Positions 55,532 through 62,051 of a stretch of DNA of 64,000 nucleotides are shown here, piece after piece. Each line of letters starts with the position of its first letter. Position 1 is the stretch's first letter. Origin of the DNA: Planctomycetales bacterium ZRK34. GTDB taxonomy: Bacteria; Planctomycetota; Phycisphaerae; Phycisphaerales; Zrk34. A model generated the notes under the pieces. The model had not been told where the DNA came from and did no database searches. It saw only the letters and a program-made list of their open reading frames with translations. Position numbers and translations under genes: made by a program. The stretch covers positions 4,647,850 to 4,711,849 of the forward strand of contig CP050848.1 in assembly GCA_014873095.1 (NCBI GenBank). Reading direction: 5' to 3'.

Positions 55532-56599
55532 TTATCCCCCGGTCTTGGCCTTGAGGTCGGCCCAGTAGGCGTCGACGTTGTCCTTGGTGATCTTGCGCGG
55601 CGGGATGTCGATGTACTTGTTCTCGGGGATCACGGACTGGTCTCCGCGGATCAGGGCTGCGAGTATTTTCACGGACTGGTAACCATACTCGTAGGGATTC
55701 TGCACGACGGTGCCGGTGCAGGTTCCATCCTTGATTGCCTGAAGCGTCACGCTGTTTTCATCGAAGCCGATGATCTTGATCTTGCCGAGCTTGCCGGCCC
55801 GCTCGATCGCCTGGTAGCACGCCGGCGGGTTGTACTCGAACAGTCCAACCATCGCGCCGAGGTTCGGGTAGGCATTGATGGTGTCTTCAGCGTTGTCCTT
55901 GCACTTGTTGATCATGCCCTGGTCGGTGAGCGTGCCGAGGAGGGTGTACTTGTCTGACTTGATCGGATCGCCGATCGGGTCAAAGCGCACCGCGTCGACG
56001 GTCGCAGGTGCCGGGCGGCCGAGCAACTCGTCGATCACGCCCTGGCGGCGGAGCTTGGAGTTGTTCTGCTCGAGGCGGCCGATGAACATCATGACCTCGC
56101 CGCCGTCGGGCAGGGCTTGTTTGACCAGCTCGCCGCAGAGGCGACCAGCGGTGTAGTTGTTCATGCCGATATAGAGCAGGCGATCAGTCTGCGGGGCGTC
56201 GGAATCGTGGGTGATCAGCGGCACTTTGGCGGCGGCTTTGTTCAGCAGTTCGCGTTCATTTTCCGAATCGATGGGGCTGATGGCGATCCCGTCGATACCC
56301 GCGGTCAGCAGGTCTTCGATGATGCGCTTCTGTTCGACGGCGGTCGCCTCGGCGGGCATGCGCACATCGACCTCGACGTCAAAGTCCTTGCCGGCGTCGA
56401 TGCACCCGACCTTGGAGATGTTCCAGAAGTCGGCCACCTGATTGGTCACGAAGGCGACGCGTGGCCTGGCCGAGGCGGCGGCGGCGGCGCCATCCTGCGA
56501 AGTGTTCGGTTGTTTCTTCTCGCACCCGGCCGGCGCAAGGAACATGATCAATGCGAGCATCCACACCGCTTGCGGGCAAACCCGTCGGATCGACATCAT
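55532..56599 (-). CDS. Ribose-type ABC sugar-binding lipoprotein
   Basis: 355 aa. Signal peptide with lipobox (LALIMFLAPAGC) followed by a disordered Ala/Ser linker. The periplasmic-binding fold of the RbsB type has RVAFVTNQVADFWNISKVGCIDAGKDF, RIIEDLLTAGIDGIAISPID, VPLITHDSDAP and YIGMNNYTAGRLCGELVKQALPDGG. IIGFDENSVTLQAIKDGTCTGTVVQNPYEYGYQSVKILAALI is the typical C-terminal ligand-side helix region. GGAG six bases upstream supports the ATG at 56599. It is first in the importer operon; the ligand is unknown. Confidence 0.92.
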   Translation of the reverse strand: MMSIRRVCPQAVWMLALIMFLAPAGCEKKQPNTSQDGAAAAASARPRVAFVTNQVADFWNISKVGCIDAGKDFDVEVDVRMPAEATAVEQKRIIEDLLTAGIDGIAISPIDSENERELLNKAAAKVPLITHDSDAPQTDRLLYIGMNNYTAGRLCGELVKQALPDGGEVMMFIGRLEQNNSKLRRQGVIDELLGRPAPATVDAVRFDPIGDPIKSDKYTLLGTLTDQGMINKCKDNAEDTINAYPNLGAMVGLFEYNPPACYQAIERAGKLGKIKIIGFDENSVTLQAIKDGTCTGTVVQNPYEYGYQSVKILAALIRGDQSVIPENKYIDIPPRKITKDNVDAYWADLKAKTGG

Positions 56600-56771
56600 A
56601 AATATCTCCAGCGCACAGCGACGATGCGTGGCCCGACCACGCGGCCTCAAATGAATAGGTGAATCTACCACGACCGGCCCGCAGCGACAACCGCAAACGC
56701 AGCGCGTGCGGCAAATGATCCAGCGGTTGTGGTGAATTCTAAGTGGCGGTCGGGACGGAATATGCCGGCGG

Positions 56772-57071
56772 TCAATCGAAGCTGAGCAGGCGATGGCGAT
56801 CGTTGAACCAGGCCGCTGCGGGTTCACGCGCCGGCGCCGGAGCAGGGGCGGGCGCCACCGTCGCGGGGGCTGAATGCGGAATCAACTGGCGGACTTCATC
56901 CTCCAGCCGGGTCAGCGTGTCCATGACCCAGGCGTAGGAGCGATCCAATACCATCGAAATCTCACGCGGCGTGAGCTGATCGACGTAGTGGAGCATCAGC
57001 GTGTAGCGGGTGTCTCGATCCAGATGAACCAGGAAACTGCGTAAAACGGCGCGCTGCTTTTCAGAACCCAT
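56772..57071 (-). CDS. Small helix-turn-helix protein, sigma-region-4-like
   Basis: 99 aa. Residues about 12-60 (RSFLVHLDRDTRYTLMLHYVDQLTPREISMVLDRSYAWVMDTLTRLEDEVRQLI) resemble the DNA-binding region 4 of ECF sigma factors, with no region 2. A low-complexity Ala/Pro segment (APATVAPAPAPAPAREPAAA) and a short tail follow. GGAG lies upstream of the ATG at 57071. It could be a small regulator or anti-sigma-type decoy; no family is recognised. It lies 172 bp upstream of the sugar-binding gene on the same strand. Confidence 0.65.
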   Translation of the reverse strand: MGSEKQRAVLRSFLVHLDRDTRYTLMLHYVDQLTPREISMVLDRSYAWVMDTLTRLEDEVRQLIPHSAPATVAPAPAPAPAREPAAAWFNDRHRLLSFD

Positions 57072-57223
57072 GCCGAGCACTCCCTCGCTCGAGTGACAGG
57101 TTGACCCTTCGCTGCAATTCGGACCCGTCCCTGGCCCGATACTGACAAAACGTAAAACGAATATATCACACTTGAAGAGCATCGGCCCCCGCGCCGCGAC
57201 GGCATGAATTTATTTTTCATCAC

Positions 57224-57313
57224 AACCGCATAGGGCGCAGAGTACGCTGAGAGACATCTATATCTGATCGTCTACCTCCGCGAACTCCGCGAACTCCGCG
57301 TCCTCTGCGGTTA
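57224..57313. repeat. Inverted repeat of the CGCAGAGGACGCAGAG type, copy 2
   Basis: The left arm starts AACCGCATAGGGCGCAGAGT (57224) and the right arm ends GTCCTCTGCGGTTAA (to 57313), with a triplicated CTCCGCGAA in the right arm. It is related to 44002-44076 and lies 60 bp before tRNA-Leu. Confidence 0.75.
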
Positions 57314-57373
57314 ATTCTTCTATCTGGACGACCTTGGCGACTGCCTCCGGGGTCGATACACTTGTTGGTCCAC

Positions 57374-57459
57374 GGCCCTGTGGCGGAATTGGCAGACGCA
57401 TGGGACTTAAAATCCCAGGCCCGGCAACGGGCGTGTGGGTTCGATCCCCACCGGGGCCA
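57374..57459 (+). tRNA. tRNA-Leu (anticodon TAA)
   Basis: Class II tRNA of 86 nt including the discriminator A, no CCA encoded. The acceptor GGCCCTG (57374-57380) pairs with CGGGGCC (57452-57458). The anticodon stem TGGGA/TCCCA holds the loop CTTAAAA, anticodon TAA. The long variable arm GCCCG-GCAA-CGGGC is diagnostic of leucine. The T arm GTGGG-TTCGATC-CCCAC is normal. Its 3' end is duplicated 429 bp downstream. Confidence 0.97.
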
Positions 57460-57539
57460 TTGAAAACGGGGGGGCACACCTAACGAGCACCTACCGACCA
57501 ATACACAGTGTGACGCCAGTGTGACAGAGTGTGACGAGA

Positions 57540-57845
57540 CACGCTGCCTTCAGCGTCTACAGCGCCTCCAAGGCAGCGGTTCGCAACCTGGCTCGAAGCT
57601 GGTCACAGGATCTGCGTGGAACCGGCATCCGGGTCAACGTCCTGTCTCCCGGCGCCACCCGGACCGACAAACTCGTTGACCTGCTCGATGACCAGGTCAT
57701 CGATGGATTGGCCCAAGCCCCTCCGCTTCAGCGCTTGGGCAAACCGGAAGAGATCGCCGCAGTGGCAGCCTTCCTCGCCTCGGACGACAGCACATTCATG
57801 ACGGGCAGCGAAGTCTTCGCCGACGGTGGATTGGCACAGGTATGA
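57540..57845 (+). pseudogene. Truncated short-chain dehydrogenase/reductase (C-terminal part)
   Basis: About 100 codons with clear SDR similarity from [44 protein letters not shown] to [20 protein letters not shown]. The catalytic Tyr and Lys (YSASK) are present, but the N-terminal cofactor-binding half (about 150 residues, TGxxxGIG) is absent. The homology stops about 80 bp after tRNA-Leu. Three AGTGTGAC direct repeats (57507, 57518, 57528) lie at the break. The piece ends 13 bp before a degenerate copy of the tRNA 3' end, so it looks like the leftover cargo of an integrated element. Confidence 0.8.
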
Positions 57846-57858
57846 CCCTGCGATGGCA

Positions 57859-57891
57859 GGCGTGCAGGTTCGATCGCCACCGCGGCCATTG
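57859..57891 (+). repeat. Direct repeat of the tRNA-Leu 3' end (att-like)
   Basis: 29 of 33 positions match 57430-57462 inside tRNA-Leu. The shared ends are GGCGTG and GGCCATTG with TTCGAT in the middle. Duplication of a tRNA 3' end across a short foreign segment is the footprint of tyrosine-recombinase integration; the four mismatches suggest an old event or a site brought in by the element. Confidence 0.75.
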
Positions 57892-57939
57892 TGCGATCAA
57901 TCAGGCGCGCCTCTCAGACAGCCTGTCGTCATTCATCCC

Positions 57940-58872
57940 TCAATCACTTGGCATATGCCGGCGCATGTCATCGGCTCCAATGGACAGGCGGTGGCGCGGC
58001 TTGCCGGCTTCGCCGCCGCATCGCCGACCGTAGCCCGTGGCGAATGAGTCGTGGACTTCATCGGCGTCGAAGAAGACGTGCTCGACTTTCCACTCATCCA
58101 GCCGGTCGGCCAGGTTGTTGCAGATGAACAGCGGCAGGGGCCCGCGACGAAACTCCGGCTCCACGGCGATCAGCCGCAGGTTCGCCGCATCGGGTCGGCC
58201 GTGCATGCCCGGGATGAGCTCCACAAGCGTGGCGCCGAGGACACGGCCGTCGAGCATCGCCACGACCGACAGGTCGCTGTGCAGTTCACGTTCGCGGATC
58301 TGCTGAAGGTATCGGTCGGTGAATCCGCCGTACTGCGCGGTGAAAAACTCGGCGATCGGCAGGGCGTCGACCTGCCAGTGCCCCAGCAACTGAACGCCGA
58401 CGACGTCCGGGTGCGATCGGCCGAAGCGATTGATCAGCCGCGGCGCCCACGTGCGGTGCTGAGGGACGGTGATATGCCATTGGCGGAGTGAGCGCTCGGG
58501 CGTGAAGCCCAGTCGCCGGGCGAAGGCGTGCTCGTCGGACCCGTCGTTCACGAATCCTCCGTGGATCAGCGATAAACAGCCGTTGGCCAGCGCCAGTTGA
58601 TACAGGTGCATGATGAGTTTCGTGCCGACGCCGCGCCGCCGGGCCCATTCGTGAACGTACAGGAGCAAGTGCGCGATGGCGGGATTGCCTCCGCCGCCGG
58701 GGCGCGCGATCGTCGCCCCCAACAGCACATCGCCGGGCTGGCCGTACGCCGCCAGCGCGATGATCGGCCCGTCGCCCAGCACGTGCGGATCGAACAGGGC
58801 GTCGACCGCCGCGCGCTCATCGTCGCGCGGCGGTCGGACGTGGAATCCCTGTAACTGGATGCTCGATCCCAT
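57940..58872 (-). CDS. Tandem GNAT-fold acetyltransferase-like protein
   Basis: 310 aa with two GNAT-like halves. The first has LLLYVHEWARRRGVGTKLIMHLYQLALANGCLSLIHGGFVNDGSDEHAFARRLGFTPERS, with the acetyl-CoA pyrophosphate-loop pattern R-R-x-x-G-V-G-T. The second (from about 165) has VVAMLDGRVLGATLVELIPG and NLRLIAVEPEFRRGPLPLFICNNLADRL, where the loop is less canonical. The acceptor is unknown. It is encoded 17 bp downstream of a PEP-CTERM protein gene on the same strand. Confidence 0.8.
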   Translation of the reverse strand: MGSSIQLQGFHVRPPRDDERAAVDALFDPHVLGDGPIIALAAYGQPGDVLLGATIARPGGGGNPAIAHLLLYVHEWARRRGVGTKLIMHLYQLALANGCLSLIHGGFVNDGSDEHAFARRLGFTPERSLRQWHITVPQHRTWAPRLINRFGRSHPDVVGVQLLGHWQVDALPIAEFFTAQYGGFTDRYLQQIRERELHSDLSVVAMLDGRVLGATLVELIPGMHGRPDAANLRLIAVEPEFRRGPLPLFICNNLADRLDEWKVEHVFFDADEVHDSFATGYGRRCGGEAGKPRHRLSIGADDMRRHMPSD

Positions 58873-58889
58873 GACGCCGGTCCGCGGGA

Positions 58890-59651
58890 TCAGGCTTTGG
58901 TGCGGCGTCGGCGGCGGCCCATGAGCATCGTCATCAGCCCGCCGATCAGTCCCGTCGCCGTAGTCGGTTCCGGCACGGCTGCAGGCGCCTGCAACTCGCT
59001 GGAAAAAGCATAAAGAGAGTAGCTGTTTGAACTCTCAGTAATGACAGCAGACATCCATTGATAATTGGTCGCTGTGGTGAATCCGGCCATGGCATAACCA
59101 TTGCCGAGGCTCTTTAAACCGTCAGAGTCTTGATATTCCGCACCATCGGTGTCCGACCCCGTCCACACTCTCTTGTTGGGGTTGAGAGTGCCGTTCTCAT
59201 CGATTTTCAAACGAGATGCGATCGAGCTGTTGTACAGGTCGGCGCCTCTGTTGGCGATCCGGGTGTTGTCGAGCAGGTAAATGGGTGCCGAGGGATTGAA
59301 CTCGTCGGCGGCCGATGTTCCGTCTTTGATTGATGCGAGTGTACCCCAGTTGACGGCCTGTCCGTTGATGGTGGTCAGATCGCCGCCGCCGAACGTGCTC
59401 GCCGTCGCGGCGCTTTGCACGACGGCGTCGTAATCGGCGCGATTGCTGCTTGTCGCCTTGGTGGTGGTCGAGGTGACGAACACGTAGTAATACGTGTCGC
59501 CGGGGTTCAGGTCGCCGGGCGCGGTGATTGTCGCGGCCTGGGCCTGCCCGGCCGGCAGGGCCATCGCCGCCACACCGGCTACCCCGGCGCTCAAGCCGGC
59601 CCGGGCCGATCGTCTGACGTTACGTTTGCGTGCAGAGTGACGAGACAACAT
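58890..59651 (-). CDS. PEP-CTERM sorted surface protein
   Basis: 253 aa. A signal peptide with a very basic N-region (SRHSARKRNVRRSARAGLSAG) ends near GQAQA. The body is Thr/Ser/Asn-rich with TITAPGDLNPGDTYYYVFVTSTTTKATSSNRADYDAVVQ. The C-terminus AVPEPTTATGLIGGLMTMLMGRRRRR is a canonical PEP-CTERM signal (VPEP, helix, basic run) for exosortase processing. GGAG seven bases upstream supports the ATG at 59651 over one at 59657. It is probably co-transcribed with the GNAT gene. Confidence 0.87.
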   Translation of the reverse strand: MLSRHSARKRNVRRSARAGLSAGVAGVAAMALPAGQAQAATITAPGDLNPGDTYYYVFVTSTTTKATSSNRADYDAVVQSAATASTFGGGDLTTINGQAVNWGTLASIKDGTSAADEFNPSAPIYLLDNTRIANRGADLYNSSIASRLKIDENGTLNPNKRVWTGSDTDGAEYQDSDGLKSLGNGYAMAGFTTATNYQWMSAVITESSNSYSLYAFSSELQAPAAVPEPTTATGLIGGLMTMLMGRRRRRTKA

Positions 59652-60033
59652 TCGCATTCTCCGAGAAAAAAGACAACTGATCACACAGAGCTAACCCCGT
59701 TGGTAGCCCTGGCAGTTGAAATCAAAGCTGGGCAACCTGTGCACATTGGCGCATAGGTTCATTCTCCGGGCAGTTCCGTACCGATGCGCAGATCCTGCGA
59801 ATCGCCGCGAACATACCGATAGTTTGTGATCTCATTGCAACCGCATTGTGGCGGTTTTCAATAACCCCGTTGCGCCCGGGCGGGCGCATGAAACCGGAAT
59901 TGCACCGGATGAATCAAACCAGACCCGACCACCGAAATTTATCCGATGTGGCAGATGGGAGCAAGAAATTTCTATTGTGAAATTTAACCGCGGCTCTGCG
60001 GCAACCCACAGAAAACCGGGCATTCACCAAGAA
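59652..60033. other. Intergenic region upstream of the PEP-CTERM gene
   Basis: 382 bp containing no supportable gene. A short inverted repeat AACCGC-ATTGTG-GCGGTT (59839-59856) and two AAATTT words near 59968 and 59983 are visible, but there is no convincing terminator or promoter. Confidence 0.5.
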
Positions 60034-61887
60034 TTATTTCAGATCGGCGCGCTGCCAGCAGCGGACGTAGTCGATCACGAAGTCGTCGGGGAGCTTGGAT
60101 GGGTCCAGCCAGGTGTTGTCCCAGCCGCCGGTGACCAGGTCGAACATGAGATACGACTGAACATTCGATACGCGATCGTTCTTCCACTCGGCGACGACTT
60201 TGCCGTTGGCATAGAAGGTCGCCTGCCCGGGCAGCCAAAGCAGGCCGGCGGTGATGAAACCGTCGGCGTCGGGCTGGACGTAGATGCGGTCGGAGCCGGT
60301 GGACTTGTGGCCCTTGCCGTAACCATCCCAGTGCATGGCGATGTTGTAGCGGAGCGGGCCCCAGCCGGTCAGGTGCTCCATGATGTCGAACTCCATGCCG
60401 CCCTTGGCGGTGTTGGCGCGGGCGCCCTGGTCGCCGGCCTGCTCGCCGCGGTCGGGCATCATCCAGAAGGCGGGCCAGAGTCCCGGGGCGGTCGGCAGCT
60501 TCATGCGCGATTCGAAGTACCCGTAACGCTGGGTCCACTTGCCGTAGGTGTCTAAAAAGCCCACGGCGTAGGGGGTTTTGTAACGCTTGGGGTTGTCGTT
60601 GTGGTAGCCGATCTTCTGCTGCATGTGCAGCCGCACGAGGCCGTCGCCGAGGATGACGTTGTCCTTGGAGAAGTGGCTGAGCTTGTCCCAGTAATTTTCG
60701 GTGTAGATGTTCCAGCGCGATTCATCGATCGCAGGGGCGTCGAAGTTTTCCTCGAAGGTGAGCGACCAGTCGCCTTCGACCGGCGGGCGCTTGCCGAGCC
60801 AGTCGGGCATGGTCGGCGTCGGCGGCATGACGGCTCGAATCGCATCCACGACCAGCACGCGATCGGCCTTGTCGCCGTTGGCTGTGTCCGCGGCGAGACG
60901 CACACCGAGCACCTTGTCGCTGGTGACGACGTTGCCGGACTTGCGTTCGCCGTTCCAGATGTCAGGCCGCTGGAACGGGATCACGATCGTGCTCGACGCT
61001 CCCGGCTCGATCGCCGCCGCATCGCCGATCGGTTCGCCCTTGCCGCCTTGTGTTTCAAGCTCCACGCGCGGCTTGATCGCCGCATCGCCCGCATTGCGCA
61101 GCGTCACGTGAACTTCCAGCCACTGCGTCAGCGCCCACTTGCCTTCGACCGGCTTGATCTTCACCGACGCCTTGTCGCGCTCGGCCGGCAGCGTGATCCG
61201 CAGCTTCGAACCTTCCATCGCTGCGGTCGCATCAACATACGCTTCGACCTGCTTGCGGACATCGAACGTCGCGCTCCCGCCGAGCATGTATCCATCGGCC
61301 GGGATGATCCGCCGATGTTCCGGCGCGATCGGCGGGATCTCACCAGCCTCGCCGCCGACGATCAGCGAGTCGATCCGCACCGCTCGCGCCTTGTCCGACT
61401 TGCCCGTGAAAAACAGCACGCCGGTGATCTCAGCCGTATTCAACGGGTAGTTCGGCCGATGGTTGTACCCGAAGCCGAACACGACTTTGATCGTGCCGGT
61501 CTCGCCGGGCTTGAGGGTGGCGCTTTCGGTGTTCCACGGGTTGTCGCGCCAGTCGCCGGCGTTGTCGACACGCAGCGAAAGGTTGATCGGCTCGTTGCCG
61601 ACGTTCGTGAGCGTCGCTTCGATGTGGCCGTACTTCGAAAAGTCCCACGCGCCGCCGTCGGGTTTCAACGAGACGCCGGGCCAGCCTTCGGGGCCGCCGT
61701 CAAAGTGCAACACGACGCCCGCGCCGCCGTCGGCGGGTTTGACCGCCACCTGCTTGCCGGGTGAAAACCGCTGCGCTGCTTCCGACTGGTTCACATCAAT
61801 CAACGGGCGCGGCTCAGCGGCATCACTCAGCGAAGCCGACAAAAACAACGCGGCCAGAACAGTCAATCGTTGCGGCAGATTCCTCAC
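60034..61887 (-). CDS. Secreted glycoside hydrolase family 16 enzyme with two N-terminal accessory domains
   Basis: 617 aa. Signal peptide (MRNLPQRLTVLAALFLSASLSDA), then two related beta-sandwich, carbohydrate-binding-like domains (about 25-190 and 195-370, both with LRVDN/VELET and GETGTIKVVF/GASSTIVIPF elements). The C-terminal GH16 domain starts at about WSLTFEENFDAPAIDESRWNIYTENYWDK. The catalytic motif is E-F-D-I-M-E in GMEFDIMEHL (nucleophile Glu, Asp, acid/base Glu), and WPAFWMMPD is a substrate-cleft strand. Agarases, porphyranases and carrageenases share this fold; the specific polysaccharide is undetermined, though algal galactans are likely. Confidence 0.9.
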   Translation of the reverse strand: MRNLPQRLTVLAALFLSASLSDAAEPRPLIDVNQSEAAQRFSPGKQVAVKPADGGAGVVLHFDGGPEGWPGVSLKPDGGAWDFSKYGHIEATLTNVGNEPINLSLRVDNAGDWRDNPWNTESATLKPGETGTIKVVFGFGYNHRPNYPLNTAEITGVLFFTGKSDKARAVRIDSLIVGGEAGEIPPIAPEHRRIIPADGYMLGGSATFDVRKQVEAYVDATAAMEGSKLRITLPAERDKASVKIKPVEGKWALTQWLEVHVTLRNAGDAAIKPRVELETQGGKGEPIGDAAAIEPGASSTIVIPFQRPDIWNGERKSGNVVTSDKVLGVRLAADTANGDKADRVLVVDAIRAVMPPTPTMPDWLGKRPPVEGDWSLTFEENFDAPAIDESRWNIYTENYWDKLSHFSKDNVILGDGLVRLHMQQKIGYHNDNPKRYKTPYAVGFLDTYGKWTQRYGYFESRMKLPTAPGLWPAFWMMPDRGEQAGDQGARANTAKGGMEFDIMEHLTGWGPLRYNIAMHWDGYGKGHKSTGSDRIYVQPDADGFITAGLLWLPGQATFYANGKVVAEWKNDRVSNVQSYLMFDLVTGGWDNTWLDPSKLPDDFVIDYVRCWQRADLK

Positions 61888-62051
61888 GGTAGGCTCCAGG
61901 TATCGATGGCGGGATTTCGATCAGACGCCGGACGGCCCGGCGGGGGGAGGGTTTCTCTCAACACATATATTACGAAAATTCATGCGTCGCGTCATGCCGG
62001 GTCAGCCCCGCATTTTCCCGTACCCCGCGTTGCTGCTACCATGCCCCGCCC

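Noticed and set aside
57225..57501. Small ORFs over the tRNA-Leu gene
   Set aside because: They read through a folded tRNA and the CGCAGAG repeat; no ribosome site or homology.
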